NCBI GenBank assembly: GCA_023436205.1
Contig: JAEZKC010000084.1
Location: forward strand, 17,562 to 81,561
From: Fibrobacterota bacterium
Lineage (GTDB): Bacteria > Fibrobacterota > Chitinivibrionia > Chitinivibrionales > Chitinispirillaceae
DNA: 64,000 nt
Reading direction: 5' to 3'
The notes beneath the pieces were generated by a model. It had not been told where the DNA came from and made no database searches. It saw only the letters and a list, made by a program, of their open reading frames with translations. The translations under genes and the position numbers were made by a program. This document shows positions 17,221-25,061 of the stretch, in pieces. How positions within the stretch are numbered: position 1 is the first letter of the stretch; the number at the start of each line of letters is the position of its first letter.

Positions 17221-17943
17221 TTAATTATTTTCATTTTCCTTACCAATTTTTTCTTCTAAACTGCTTATTTTTTTATCTTGCTGAATTACATAAAGTGTAA
17301 GTTCTTCCACTTTTTTAAGGAGTAGCATATTCATTTCAGCTAAATCTACACCATTTTCCTTCATTGCTTTTGCACTAGGGACCTCTGGAAGATGTTTATT
17401 AGTTTCAATAAACTTTTCAACATCTTCAATTTTTCGGAGTTTATAATCTTCTTCAAAAACATAATCAGGGGCTTCAATTGTCCAATTATTTATTGTTACC
17501 CCAGTGCAACCGATTTTCCCATCAACGAACAACTTTTCAGTATGCGCTACGTCAGGATTACCTATAACCACTTTTCCATCAGATTTAACTGAAAATTTAT
17601 CACCATTGTAATACATACGCAAATCTTGACTATTACCTGGCATGTAAAAATACCACTTCTCTAAATCAGCTTTGGTAAAAACCAATCCGCATTCATTTGC
17701 AGCGGGAGAGTTTACTCTGGCATAGCAACTAAGATTTGTACTTGTTTTTAAATCTAAGCTCCAACCAGGATTGTTAGTACCTATCCCGACAAATCCATTA
17801 TTGTAATAGATTTTACTCCCATTATAATTCCATTGAGCAAATATGCTCCCCACTAACATTGAAACAAGAAATCCAGAAATACGGATTTTGTTAGCGGAAA
17901 AAACTCTTACATTTCTGACCCTAAACAGATGAAAAGCGGACAT
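17221..17943 (-). CDS. Secreted tail-fibre/trimeric-adhesin-like protein
   Basis: This 240-residue protein resembles a family common in Bacteroidota. An N-terminal hydrophobic segment (about residues 24-40, ending SIFAQW) looks like a signal peptide preceded by a long charged stretch. FVGIGTNNPGWSLDLK and KLFVDGKIGCTG match the short repeats of tail-fibre and adhesin head regions. The C-terminal third, DYVFEEDYKLRKIEDVEKFI through HLPEVPSAKAM to a heptad-rich end, matches the chaperone-like trimerisation tail of S74-type fibres. A trimeric surface fibre is the likely role. AAAGGA precedes the ATG by 6 nt. It is cotranscribed with the subtilase. Base composition is visibly AT-richer than flanking genes. 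Confidence 0.75.
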   Translation of the reverse strand: MSAFHLFRVRNVRVFSANKIRISGFLVSMLVGSIFAQWNYNGSKIYYNNGFVGIGTNNPGWSLDLKTSTNLSCYARVNSPAANECGLVFTKADLEKWYFYMPGNSQDLRMYYNGDKFSVKSDGKVVIGNPDVAHTEKLFVDGKIGCTGVTINNWTIEAPDYVFEEDYKLRKIEDVEKFIETNKHLPEVPSAKAMKENGVDLAEMNMLLLKKVEELTLYVIQQDKKISSLEEKIGKENENN

Positions 17944-18074
17944 AAAAGATCCTTTGAGATTAGTGATGTGAAAATGAAACCAACAATTTGTAAAGTAAAG
18001 CCTTTATAAATTACTATCGAATACATTTAATGTCAATATTAATAAATTTTCACTATGGAACCAAACGAGTAATG

Positions 18075-18353
18075 TTAGGTTACGTTGTGAATTAAACTAT
18101 TGATAAAGGAGAGTGCATTTTCCAATAATGCGGACAGATAACGGGGGTTAAAAGAAAACAAACGCTCGCTACCTATAATTCGATTCACCAGCCCCCCCGT
18201 ATTCAAGCTTTTCCAGTTTTGTTTCTGAACTGGGTCGAGATCGATTTGATAAAAAGCCGCGATCTCTCTGGCATACCCTTCATCTCTGGCGAAAATAAAC
18301 AGAAGGCTCACGGTTAATCGACCCCAGTAACAAAATTGTAAATTACAAGCCAC
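18075..18353 (-). pseudogene. Winged-helix regulator with two compensating frameshifts
   Basis: The frame encodes a partial winged-helix transcriptional regulator. ARDEGYAREIAAFYQIDLDP is the helix-turn-helix, and RLFSFNPRYLSALLENALSF is the typical wing and C-terminal helix of small regulators of this group. Between them the frame reads QNWKSLNTGGLVN, which fits poorly. Read in the alternative frame the same bases give LEKLEYGG, the expected recognition-helix end. A one-base loss in the AAAA run and a one-base gain in the seven-G run would explain this. No convincing start is seen (GTG at 18353 is the first) and no ribosome-binding site is visible. This is either gene decay or two homopolymer sequencing errors. 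Confidence 0.6.
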
Positions 18354-18557
18354 TCATCAGTAGAGATTTGCGGCCATTGATGTCATTAGCGATATAATTC
18401 TTATGCATAGTAAGAGAGATTTGAATAGTACATGGATTCGGAGTCGGAACTAGTCTCACGATGTCACTGAGTTCAACAGAGATAGAAGCTTTTGATGCAT
18501 ACCAGACATCACCTACTCCATTTCCCCCTTAAATCCGTAATATCACAGGAGGCTCCG

Positions 18558-18713
18558 ATGAACAAGCGTAAAAAGAGAAAAAGTCCCTCGGAAATCATTT
18601 CTGAAATGTTCATTCGCGAGCAGGAGGAAAACGAAAGGATTCCGGAGGAGAGCCAGCGAAAACAGCAGGAATACTGTCTTAAAAAGAGAAAAGAGGGCAA
18701 GAACCACTCTTAA
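18558..18713 (+). CDS. Small highly charged protein, 51 residues
   Basis: A short frame begins at ATG 18558 with a near-perfect Shine-Dalgarno (AGGAGG, 5 nt upstream), which sets the start and supports translation. The product begins MNKRKKRKSPSEIISEMFIR and is dominated by Lys, Arg and Glu, with one predicted helix. It has no signal peptide or membrane segment, and I recognise no family. It lies about 100 bp upstream of a response-regulator gene on the same strand. A nucleic-acid-binding role is conceivable from the charge, but that is speculation. Confidence 0.5.
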   Translation: MNKRKKRKSPSEIISEMFIREQEENERIPEESQRKQQEYCLKKRKEGKNHS

Positions 18714-18810
18714 TAGGGCAAAAATGCAGTGTTTTCTGAATATTCCCCCTCAGCATCCGTAGTTTTTATGGATAGTCCCTTTGAAAAGAGAGCGGCCGTG
18801 GGTGAAGTTT

Positions 18811-19182
18811 ATGGAAAGCCTGCTTTACACAATTTTAGTGGTGGATGATGATCCGGTTATCCGAGAGGTGGTAGCCTTCAATTTAAGGATAAGGGGTTAT
18901 CGCGTCTATTCGGTTTCAAACGGTTTTGATGCCCTTGAGGCCACAGCAGAGCTTTCTCCGGATCTGGTTGTATTAGATGTGATGATGCCGGATCTGGACG
19001 GCTGGGAGGTGTGTAAAATTATTAAAGATAATGATGAGTCGATCAAAGTGCTCATGCTGACCGCACGGGATACAGAGAGGGACAAGATGATCGGCAGAGC
19101 CATAATGAGGGCGGATGCCTATATAACAAAGCCGTTTGATATTGATGAGCTGCTGGTAGCGGTGGAGCAGTTGATTGGATAA
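18811..19182 (+). CDS. Single-domain response regulator
   Basis: This 123-residue receiver domain has TILVVDDDP (acidic pocket), LVVLDVMMPDLDGWEV (phospho-acceptor Asp), VLMLTARD (conserved Thr) and AYITKPFD (conserved Lys). There is no output domain, so it should act by protein-protein contact or in a phosphorelay. ATG at 18811 is chosen over the in-frame TTG at 18781 and GTG at 18802 because it gives the usual short N-terminus; the ribosome-binding site is weak in each case. The Hpt protein at 11681 could feed it, but that is inferred from co-occurrence only. It converges on the cellulose operon, and its stop touches that operon's terminator. Confidence 0.88.
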   Translation: MESLLYTILVVDDDPVIREVVAFNLRIRGYRVYSVSNGFDALEATAELSPDLVVLDVMMPDLDGWEVCKIIKDNDESIKVLMLTARDTERDKMIGRAIMRADAYITKPFDIDELLVAVEQLIG

Positions 19183-19213
19183 AAAAAGACCGCCGGAAAA
19201 AATCCCCCGGCGG
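19181..19213 (-). terminator. Rho-independent terminator of the cellulase operon
   Basis: On the minus strand CCGCCGG and CCGGCGG form a 7-bp GC-only stem around a 10-nt loop, followed by TCTTTTTTT. It lies 29 bases beyond the stop of the CBM-like gene and partly overlaps the stop codon of the convergent response regulator. Confidence 0.9.
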
Positions 19214-19241
19214 CCCGTAAAAACTCAAATTCAATCACCAA

Positions 19242-20243
19242 TTACTTGGCAATAGTGATTCTCTGAGTGTATGTGGCATTCTGACCATTCACCACGACCA
19301 GGTACTGACCGTTGGGAAGGTTCAGGTTGCTCAGGCTGATTGTGTGGGAAGCTGTTTTGCCGGTATAGAGATTACGGACCACAGCACCCTTGATGTTGTT
19401 CAGGGTAACATTTACATTGTCAGCTTTTGCCAGATTGAAAGAAATGGCTGAACTGCTGACTGAGAACACATTTGACTTGTTCATGGTCTTGCTGGAAACC
19501 ACAGGTGATGTCCAAGCAAAGTCACCATAGGTCATACCGACCAATTGGATGTCATCCAGATAAAGGTCAACATCATCACCATTTTTGGCCTGGAAAGAAA
19601 GCTTGTTGACTGCCAATTTGCCGCTTGCCCAAGTCATATCTGCCTTAGCAGGATCAGAATAGGGTTCAGGTACAAGCTGAGCAACAGGAATGTTAACTGT
19701 AGTCCAGGCAGAGGTGAGTTCAATCACCTTACCGTACCATCCCCAGTCTGCACCCATATCGGCGATGTCTTTAGTTTCGAAATGCATTCTGACGGTACCT
19801 GATCCTTTTGCTTTAAGAGTAACGGCAGTAACCTTGCTCAGGTCCCAGTATTCACCATCAGCACCGGCCCCAGCCAAAACACAACCGATTCCGGCGTAAG
19901 GATACTCATTTGCACTGGTACTTGTAGTCAAAGAAACATGCAGAGCGCCATCCACAACCATGGATGCTTCATTCACCTCGGCCTCGATCTGCTCGCCATC
20001 AGCATTTTTCACCGTGGAACCTTCAGCATCCTGGAAAGAGTACCAGTAACCGTTACCTAACCAGGGCTTGCCACCATAAGCAATAATGCCATAAGCAGCA
20101 CTAATAGTGTTCTGGTTAGGAGCATCTTCGTAGGCATCATCAAAGTCATCGATAAACACAGGAGCTGTGAGATCTACATCAACAGCATAGAGAGCTGCAG
20201 CACTCATCAGACCAACAGCAAGAATTTTGCGAAAAATCGACAT
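19242..20243 (-). CDS. Secreted CBM11-like carbohydrate-binding protein with C-terminal sorting segment
   Basis: This 333-residue protein has a signal peptide (MSIFRKILAVGLMSAAALYA) and a jelly-roll domain of about 220 residues. The domain opens VFIDDFDDAYEDAP and includes YWYSFQD, VTLKAKGSGTVRMHFETKDI and DLYLDDIQLVG, the layout of CBM11/CIA30-like beta-sandwiches, where aromatic residues contact glucan chains. The last 75 or so residues end NLPNGQYLVVVNGQ and a final Lys, resembling type IX secretion sorting tails. ATG at 20243 follows GAGGTGGG and gives the signal peptide; longer starts would bury it. No catalytic motif is evident. It is the third gene of the operon after GH5 and GH9 and may hold cellulose at the cell surface. 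Confidence 0.75.
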   Translation of the reverse strand: MSIFRKILAVGLMSAAALYAVDVDLTAPVFIDDFDDAYEDAPNQNTISAAYGIIAYGGKPWLGNGYWYSFQDAEGSTVKNADGEQIEAEVNEASMVVDGALHVSLTTSTSANEYPYAGIGCVLAGAGADGEYWDLSKVTAVTLKAKGSGTVRMHFETKDIADMGADWGWYGKVIELTSAWTTVNIPVAQLVPEPYSDPAKADMTWASGKLAVNKLSFQAKNGDDVDLYLDDIQLVGMTYGDFAWTSPVVSSKTMNKSNVFSVSSSAISFNLAKADNVNVTLNNIKGAVVRNLYTGKTASHTISLSNLNLPNGQYLVVVNGQNATYTQRITIAK

Positions 20244-20271
20244 ACACCCACCTCTTTGTTTGGTTAATTTG

Positions 20272-20293
20272 AGATGCAGCTTACGCTGCATCT
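20272..20293 (-). promoter_or_regulatory. Intercistronic hairpin between GH9 and CBM-like genes
   Basis: A perfect 9-bp stem (AGATGCAGC with GCTGCATCT) closes a GTAA tetraloop of the stable GNRA type, about 30 nt upstream of the CBM-like gene's ATG. No T-run follows, so it is not an ordinary terminator. It could be an RNA-processing or mRNA-stabilising element within the operon. Confidence 0.6.
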
Positions 20294-20356
20294 TAGGATT
20301 TCCCCATTTTAACAAAATTTAAAAAAACGCACAATACAAAGCAAAGATAAAAATAT

Positions 20357-22840
20357 TTATTTCGCCAAAACGAACCTGCTGGCAGTTCCGAACACCTTGC
20401 CATCCACCTTATTCATTATTGTATAGGTCCCTGCAGGAAGCCCGGACAGAGCGACTGTAAATACTCCTCCTGAAGCAGTTCTGAAAGATCTGCTGGCCAC
20501 CGCTCTACCGGCAACGTCAAACACTACCACTTCCAGCTTGTCTGCAGACTTGGCCGGCATGCGATATACCAGTTCGTTATTACGCAGAACCGGATTGAAA
20601 GCTGATTTGACTACTCTGGTCAAATTGGAAACAGTGCTGTTGGCAAAACGCTCGATTGCCACATTGTCCAGAAACATTGTGTATCTGCCAGTAGAGTCAT
20701 AAACTGTGAAACGGACAGCAGTGATACTGTTTTTATCAAGAGCCTTTTCAGTGGTCTTCCATTCAGGCTGAATAAACCGTGAAATGTCGAGCCTGTAGGT
20801 GTTCACCGTTGTCTTAACCGGGACCACCACTCTGTGATAAGCGCCATCGGTAACAGTTGACTGCTCGATTTCCACGCAGACATTAAGATCACGGTTGGCT
20901 TTGATGTCAAACAAAACAGATGCGATATCTCCGATGTTGCCGGCAGAACCTGCACCATTGAACGTAGTCTTGACTCCTGCATAGTTTGTATTTGTCCAAT
21001 CGTTATCGGTACCGGTCACCTGCAATGCATTGGAACCATCCTGAGCAGCAAAAGTGGTTCTTGTTCCATTGAGACCAGTCATAGTACCGAAACCTTCCCA
21101 GTTTCCACCCTTCATATTCGCCAGGTTTGAATCTTCGAAATCATCGATCAGCACATCTTCACTTTTGGCTGCGGGCTTCTTTGCAGAAATGATGCTTATG
21201 CCAAAACCTCTTGCCTTCATGATATCGTAAGCGACAATATCACCCTCAACATTCAATTTGGCACTGACAGTTTCTCCACTCAGGAAGAACCCGTTGTCTG
21301 CACTGCCATCCCAGGACTGATTGACGGATGTACCAGTTCCAGAGTAAGTTTTGGTCCCGAATGCACCAGTTATCACGATCTGCCAGGGTACCGACTTTGA
21401 AAATCCTACATTGAAAGTAACTGTTTCCGTATTGAAGTTAACTTCTGAAGTTTTTGTAGCGGTAAATGCAGGATTGATCTTAATGGCATCACCGGGATTT
21501 TCGATTGCCTTAAGGAAAGCAACAGCGCCTACAATACCAGCATTATAGTCGATGGCCACCTCACAGTGTTCGGGAGTACCATCATTAGACCAGTTACCGC
21601 TTCCGTCAGGTCCACTCACCACACCACCCTGAGGACCTTGAGAATTGGTTCTGTAATGTATGTTAGTGGCAGGTGAACCGTTGTATCCGATTATATAGGA
21701 ACGAGCAGGTGAACCGTTATGACCTCCAACCCAACCGACATGCGTTTTAACTCTGGCCAGGTTTCTGTCACGGATATCGGTGCTTGATGTCACCACGTAT
21801 CCCAGAGCGTATTCAAAAGCAGCAGTACCAGCTTCACGTGCAGTTCCCCATCCGCTGTTCTGATAGATATCCTTGAATGTACCGGTAGTTTGTATCTTGC
21901 CTTCAATGAAATTGACGTTTGCAGTAAGCGCTGCAGCATCTCCAAGCCCCTGGCGCCAGACTTCAAAAGCTGCCAGAGGACCAATGTAGCTGTAACCCAT
22001 ACAGTTGAACATGTCTGTCATAGGTGATTTGGCCCAATCTCTATAAATTGGGTCTCCATCATTTGTTGCACGATACAGTTCAACACCGGCAGCGACTTTT
22101 CTGTCACCGATCTGCTGCATGTAGCCCCCGCCAGTTTTGGTTGGGTAGTAATAAAGAAAAGCACCGTGTTTCTGCTGAGCCTGGCAGTAGTTCTGACCGG
22201 CATCAAACTTTTTCTTGGCAAAGGCAAATGCGACTTTGGCTTTGGCCAGGCACTGATCAGCATAAGGGGCATCGTATTTGCGGTAAACAGTGGACATAAG
22301 CGCAAGACAGGCAGCATAGGTTGCGGGAATATCACCACCTGAACAGAGAAGAATCTGTCCTCCACTTCTACCACTGGGATACTTTACACCCCAGGATCCA
22401 TGTTCATCAGAAGCCTGACCCACATCCAACACTACAGTATTATCATTAATAACTGCTTTTATCATATAATCTGTAGCAAACTTCACTTCCTTCAGAATTT
22501 CCGGCACTCCGGTACTGGAACCATAAGCGCTGGGGAAAACATCGTAACCTTTAAGCAGGCAATAAACCGTATATCCCAAGTTCATTCCGAACTTGATGTA
22601 GTCACCTGCATCATACCAGCCGCCATCCAGTAGATTACCGTTGTAGTTGTCTCCGTTGTGAGATGCATTGGTAAAACCGGGATTGGCATTGTTTGCACTT
22701 CCGCTGGATAACCCTGCCCTTTGGTATGCATAAAACTTAATCAATTTAGTGTGCATATCATTGAGCTGAGCACTGGTCTGGGCACCAACCTGCCAGGCCA
22801 TCAGCAGGGATACTGCAACTGCTGTCAATTTCTTTGTCAT
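20357..22840 (-). CDS. Secreted GH9 endoglucanase with C-terminal binding and sorting domains
   Basis: This 827-residue enzyme should hydrolyse beta-1,4 bonds of cellulose by inversion. After a signal peptide ending VGAQ, the GH9 (alpha/alpha)6 domain spans about residues 25-470. LLDGGWYDAGDYIKF holds the catalytic Asp pair (D77, D80), and CEVAIDYNAGIVGA holds the proton-donor Glu (about 427). SPARSYIIGYNGSPATNIHYR is the conserved product-side loop. A linker-like beta region (about 480-560) precedes a CBM11/CBM4-like sandwich beginning VLIDDFEDSNLANMKGGNW (about 570-735). The tail ends in LPAGTYTIMNKVDG and a final Lys, resembling type IX sorting domains. It follows the GH5 gene by 31 bp, so the two enzymes should be co-expressed. 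Confidence 0.95.
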   Translation of the reverse strand: MTKKLTAVAVSLLMAWQVGAQTSAQLNDMHTKLIKFYAYQRAGLSSGSANNANPGFTNASHNGDNYNGNLLDGGWYDAGDYIKFGMNLGYTVYCLLKGYDVFPSAYGSSTGVPEILKEVKFATDYMIKAVINDNTVVLDVGQASDEHGSWGVKYPSGRSGGQILLCSGGDIPATYAACLALMSTVYRKYDAPYADQCLAKAKVAFAFAKKKFDAGQNYCQAQQKHGAFLYYYPTKTGGGYMQQIGDRKVAAGVELYRATNDGDPIYRDWAKSPMTDMFNCMGYSYIGPLAAFEVWRQGLGDAAALTANVNFIEGKIQTTGTFKDIYQNSGWGTAREAGTAAFEYALGYVVTSSTDIRDRNLARVKTHVGWVGGHNGSPARSYIIGYNGSPATNIHYRTNSQGPQGGVVSGPDGSGNWSNDGTPEHCEVAIDYNAGIVGAVAFLKAIENPGDAIKINPAFTATKTSEVNFNTETVTFNVGFSKSVPWQIVITGAFGTKTYSGTGTSVNQSWDGSADNGFFLSGETVSAKLNVEGDIVAYDIMKARGFGISIISAKKPAAKSEDVLIDDFEDSNLANMKGGNWEGFGTMTGLNGTRTTFAAQDGSNALQVTGTDNDWTNTNYAGVKTTFNGAGSAGNIGDIASVLFDIKANRDLNVCVEIEQSTVTDGAYHRVVVPVKTTVNTYRLDISRFIQPEWKTTEKALDKNSITAVRFTVYDSTGRYTMFLDNVAIERFANSTVSNLTRVVKSAFNPVLRNNELVYRMPAKSADKLEVVVFDVAGRAVASRSFRTASGGVFTVALSGLPAGTYTIMNKVDGKVFGTASRFVLAK

Positions 22841-22871
22841 TGGTATCTCCTGTTCTATATATAGAATATTT

Positions 22872-24632
22872 TTATTTACCTGTCAGAACAGCCTTGAACG
22901 TACGGCTCTTTTCTCCATTGAGTTTAACAAACCATATACCGTTTGCCACATTGTTCACATTAAGATCTGCAGCATTGACAGATCCGCTTTTCACTACCCT
23001 TCCATCAGCACCGACAACTTCATAGGATGTGAAGCCATGATTTTGCGGCAGAGAAACGGAAAAACCGTTGCGAACAGTAGAGAAGGTCAAATTCCTGGAT
23101 ACAGTTTGTCTTGTAATTGCAGCAGTCAAGGTATTAGTGAGTTCAAGCCATTCAATACTGTAAGTTCCGTTTGTGTTTGCAAATACGAGCTTTACAGAAT
23201 GTTTACCTGCAGATACCGCCATGTTAGTTGAAACGGTAGTCCAGGTGGTATTCTGCGGAAGACTGAGACTGCCGGTCTTAGTACCATCCAGATACACATC
23301 CACAGAACCGGAACCGGCTGTGGCCAGATATCTCATCACCAGGTGCTGAGTTGATGATGTTGAATTAATTTCATAGGAAACCCAGTTGCCATCCGCGCCA
23401 TTTGAAACTGTCAAACATTTGTTGTTGGCGGTGCGTACATCGACTTTGTCCCTGCTGGAATAAGAAACATCGGCGGCTTTGACGCTTGCACCGTAGGAAC
23501 GGTTATAACGATTAGTGGGGTGAGTAGCTGGCATGTTGAAAACCGTGTCTTTTGCAGGACCGACATTGCCGGCTTCCCATGGCGGATCATAGGCATCGAC
23601 GGTTGATGCGGTCAGATGTCTCTTTACTATCTGCCCGGATGCACTGGGTGAGGAGGGGCTACCGGAGAAGGCGCTGGAAGGCTGAAAATCGGAAACAGAC
23701 CAGTTACACCAGCTCAATTTATACTCACCATTTATGTATCTGTTGAACCACCAGTCGGTGTTGGTTCCATCAATGTAGTTATGACCATCCTGACCGCCAT
23801 CGGAATGAGTTGTACCCCATTCGGATACGAAGACGGGAACACGACCCAGTCCACCTTCAAGGTAGGTGTTCTCCAAACCACCCGAACCGTCCCCATTCTT
23901 GTAGTAATAGGCTTCGGGCCCGTGACTGGCGGCATAGAAATGAAAGGAGTATACAAGGTTATTGTAAGGTTTACCGCTAGCATCCTTGATAGGATCACCG
24001 GCAGCCACTCCAATATGCTGGCAATAGTAGGGAGTACCAATTATGATGATATTATCTGCCCCGGCATCTCGGATAGCCTTGGTAACATTGGTAAGATAAG
24101 GTTTGATGGCACCCCAGGTTTTCTGCGCATCAACCAGAGAGCCGGTAGTGGCACCACCGCCTGTAATCGGTTCGTTGTAAACTTCAAATATTACGTTGGG
24201 GGTGTTTTTATAAAGAGCTGCCTGTTGAGAGAAGAAGGATATGGCTGCACTTGACTGCTGCTCGGCAGTATGCGAATGCCAGTCAATTACGACATAGATG
24301 CCCTTGGCAATGGCGGCATCAATAACCGCCTTAACTCCATCCCATCCCTTATCGTTGCCGTTATTGCGATCATAGGCAACACGAACAACGGTGCACTTCC
24401 AATCGTTAATCAGGGCGTCAACAGTGGCTGCATTGTAATATTTGTAACCGGGCCATTCCGGAGTGCTCCAGAAGAAACTCATACCGCGCAACTGGACAAT
24501 TTTACCATGCTCGTTAAGCAGATATGCTCCTTCGGTCCTGAGCTTGCCGTGCCGTTGAACGGCGGTTTGGGCGAAAAGGCCAAAAGACAGCAGGAAAGTG
24601 AGCAGGAGAGAGGTGAGAAGTTTTTTAGTCAT
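22872..24632 (-). CDS. Secreted GH5 endoglucanase with CBM6-like and sorting domains
   Basis: This 586-residue retaining endoglucanase has a signal peptide (to about residue 22, LFAQ) and a GH5 barrel from about 30 to 345. VIFEVYNEPITGG carries the acid/base Glu (E154) and VPVFVSEWGT the nucleophile Glu (E271). VIDWHSHTAE and LVYSFHFYAASH are the usual substrate-cleft motifs. A short linker leads to a CBM6-like sandwich (about 385-505; VDVYLDGTKTGSLSLP, HSVKLVFANTNGTYSIEWLE) and a C-terminal sorting-type segment ending NGIWFVKLNGEKSR and a final Lys. It is the first gene of the cellulase operon, divergent from the CBM-like gene at 25062. Confidence 0.95.
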   Translation of the reverse strand: MTKKLLTSLLLTFLLSFGLFAQTAVQRHGKLRTEGAYLLNEHGKIVQLRGMSFFWSTPEWPGYKYYNAATVDALINDWKCTVVRVAYDRNNGNDKGWDGVKAVIDAAIAKGIYVVIDWHSHTAEQQSSAAISFFSQQAALYKNTPNVIFEVYNEPITGGGATTGSLVDAQKTWGAIKPYLTNVTKAIRDAGADNIIIIGTPYYCQHIGVAAGDPIKDASGKPYNNLVYSFHFYAASHGPEAYYYKNGDGSGGLENTYLEGGLGRVPVFVSEWGTTHSDGGQDGHNYIDGTNTDWWFNRYINGEYKLSWCNWSVSDFQPSSAFSGSPSSPSASGQIVKRHLTASTVDAYDPPWEAGNVGPAKDTVFNMPATHPTNRYNRSYGASVKAADVSYSSRDKVDVRTANNKCLTVSNGADGNWVSYEINSTSSTQHLVMRYLATAGSGSVDVYLDGTKTGSLSLPQNTTWTTVSTNMAVSAGKHSVKLVFANTNGTYSIEWLELTNTLTAAITRQTVSRNLTFSTVRNGFSVSLPQNHGFTSYEVVGADGRVVKSGSVNAADLNVNNVANGIWFVKLNGEKSRTFKAVLTGK

Positions 24633-25061
24633 GTAGCGCTCCTAAGTAAATCGCTTAAATGAAGGTGGTATTGTTTCAAAATAATTTTGGAAAATTGCAC
24701 GTCAGAGAAAAATTACTGAAAGGTTACCTATTTAGTTGCCTTAAACAACTATTGCGTTCACACAATTAATGAAAGACTTACTTTTTACCCCACATCCAAA
24801 ACGTGGAGATTGCCTCAATACAAAAAATATTTTGCATGGAGGCATTCAGGAATTATCTTACACAGAATGCGGATTAACAATTAGAAGTTAATTTCTGCAA
24901 ATTTACGGTCTTTCAAACGTTTAATCTCGTGATCTGTGCGGTTCCGACTTTTTTTGTTCACGCAATGAACCATTCTCAACAAGCAGAGTACTAAAAGAGT
25001 GGCAAGGATACAACTGGATTCTTTTTTCTCCATTATCCAATAACCTTATAAAGGGGAGTTT
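24633..25061 (+). promoter_or_regulatory. Divergent intergenic region of the cellulose locus
   Basis: This 429-bp AT-rich gap separates the minus-strand cellulase operon from the plus-strand CBM-like gene and must hold both promoters. I see no convincing -35/-10 pair. The clearest structure is a two-level inverted repeat at 24811-24844: TGCCTC pairs with GAGGCA outside, CAAAA with TTTTG inside, with matching 4-nt internal loops. A smaller TAGTTG/CAACTA repeat lies near 24731-24749. The plus-strand gene has AAAGGGGAG just before its ATG. No open frame in the gap looks real. Confidence 0.55.
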
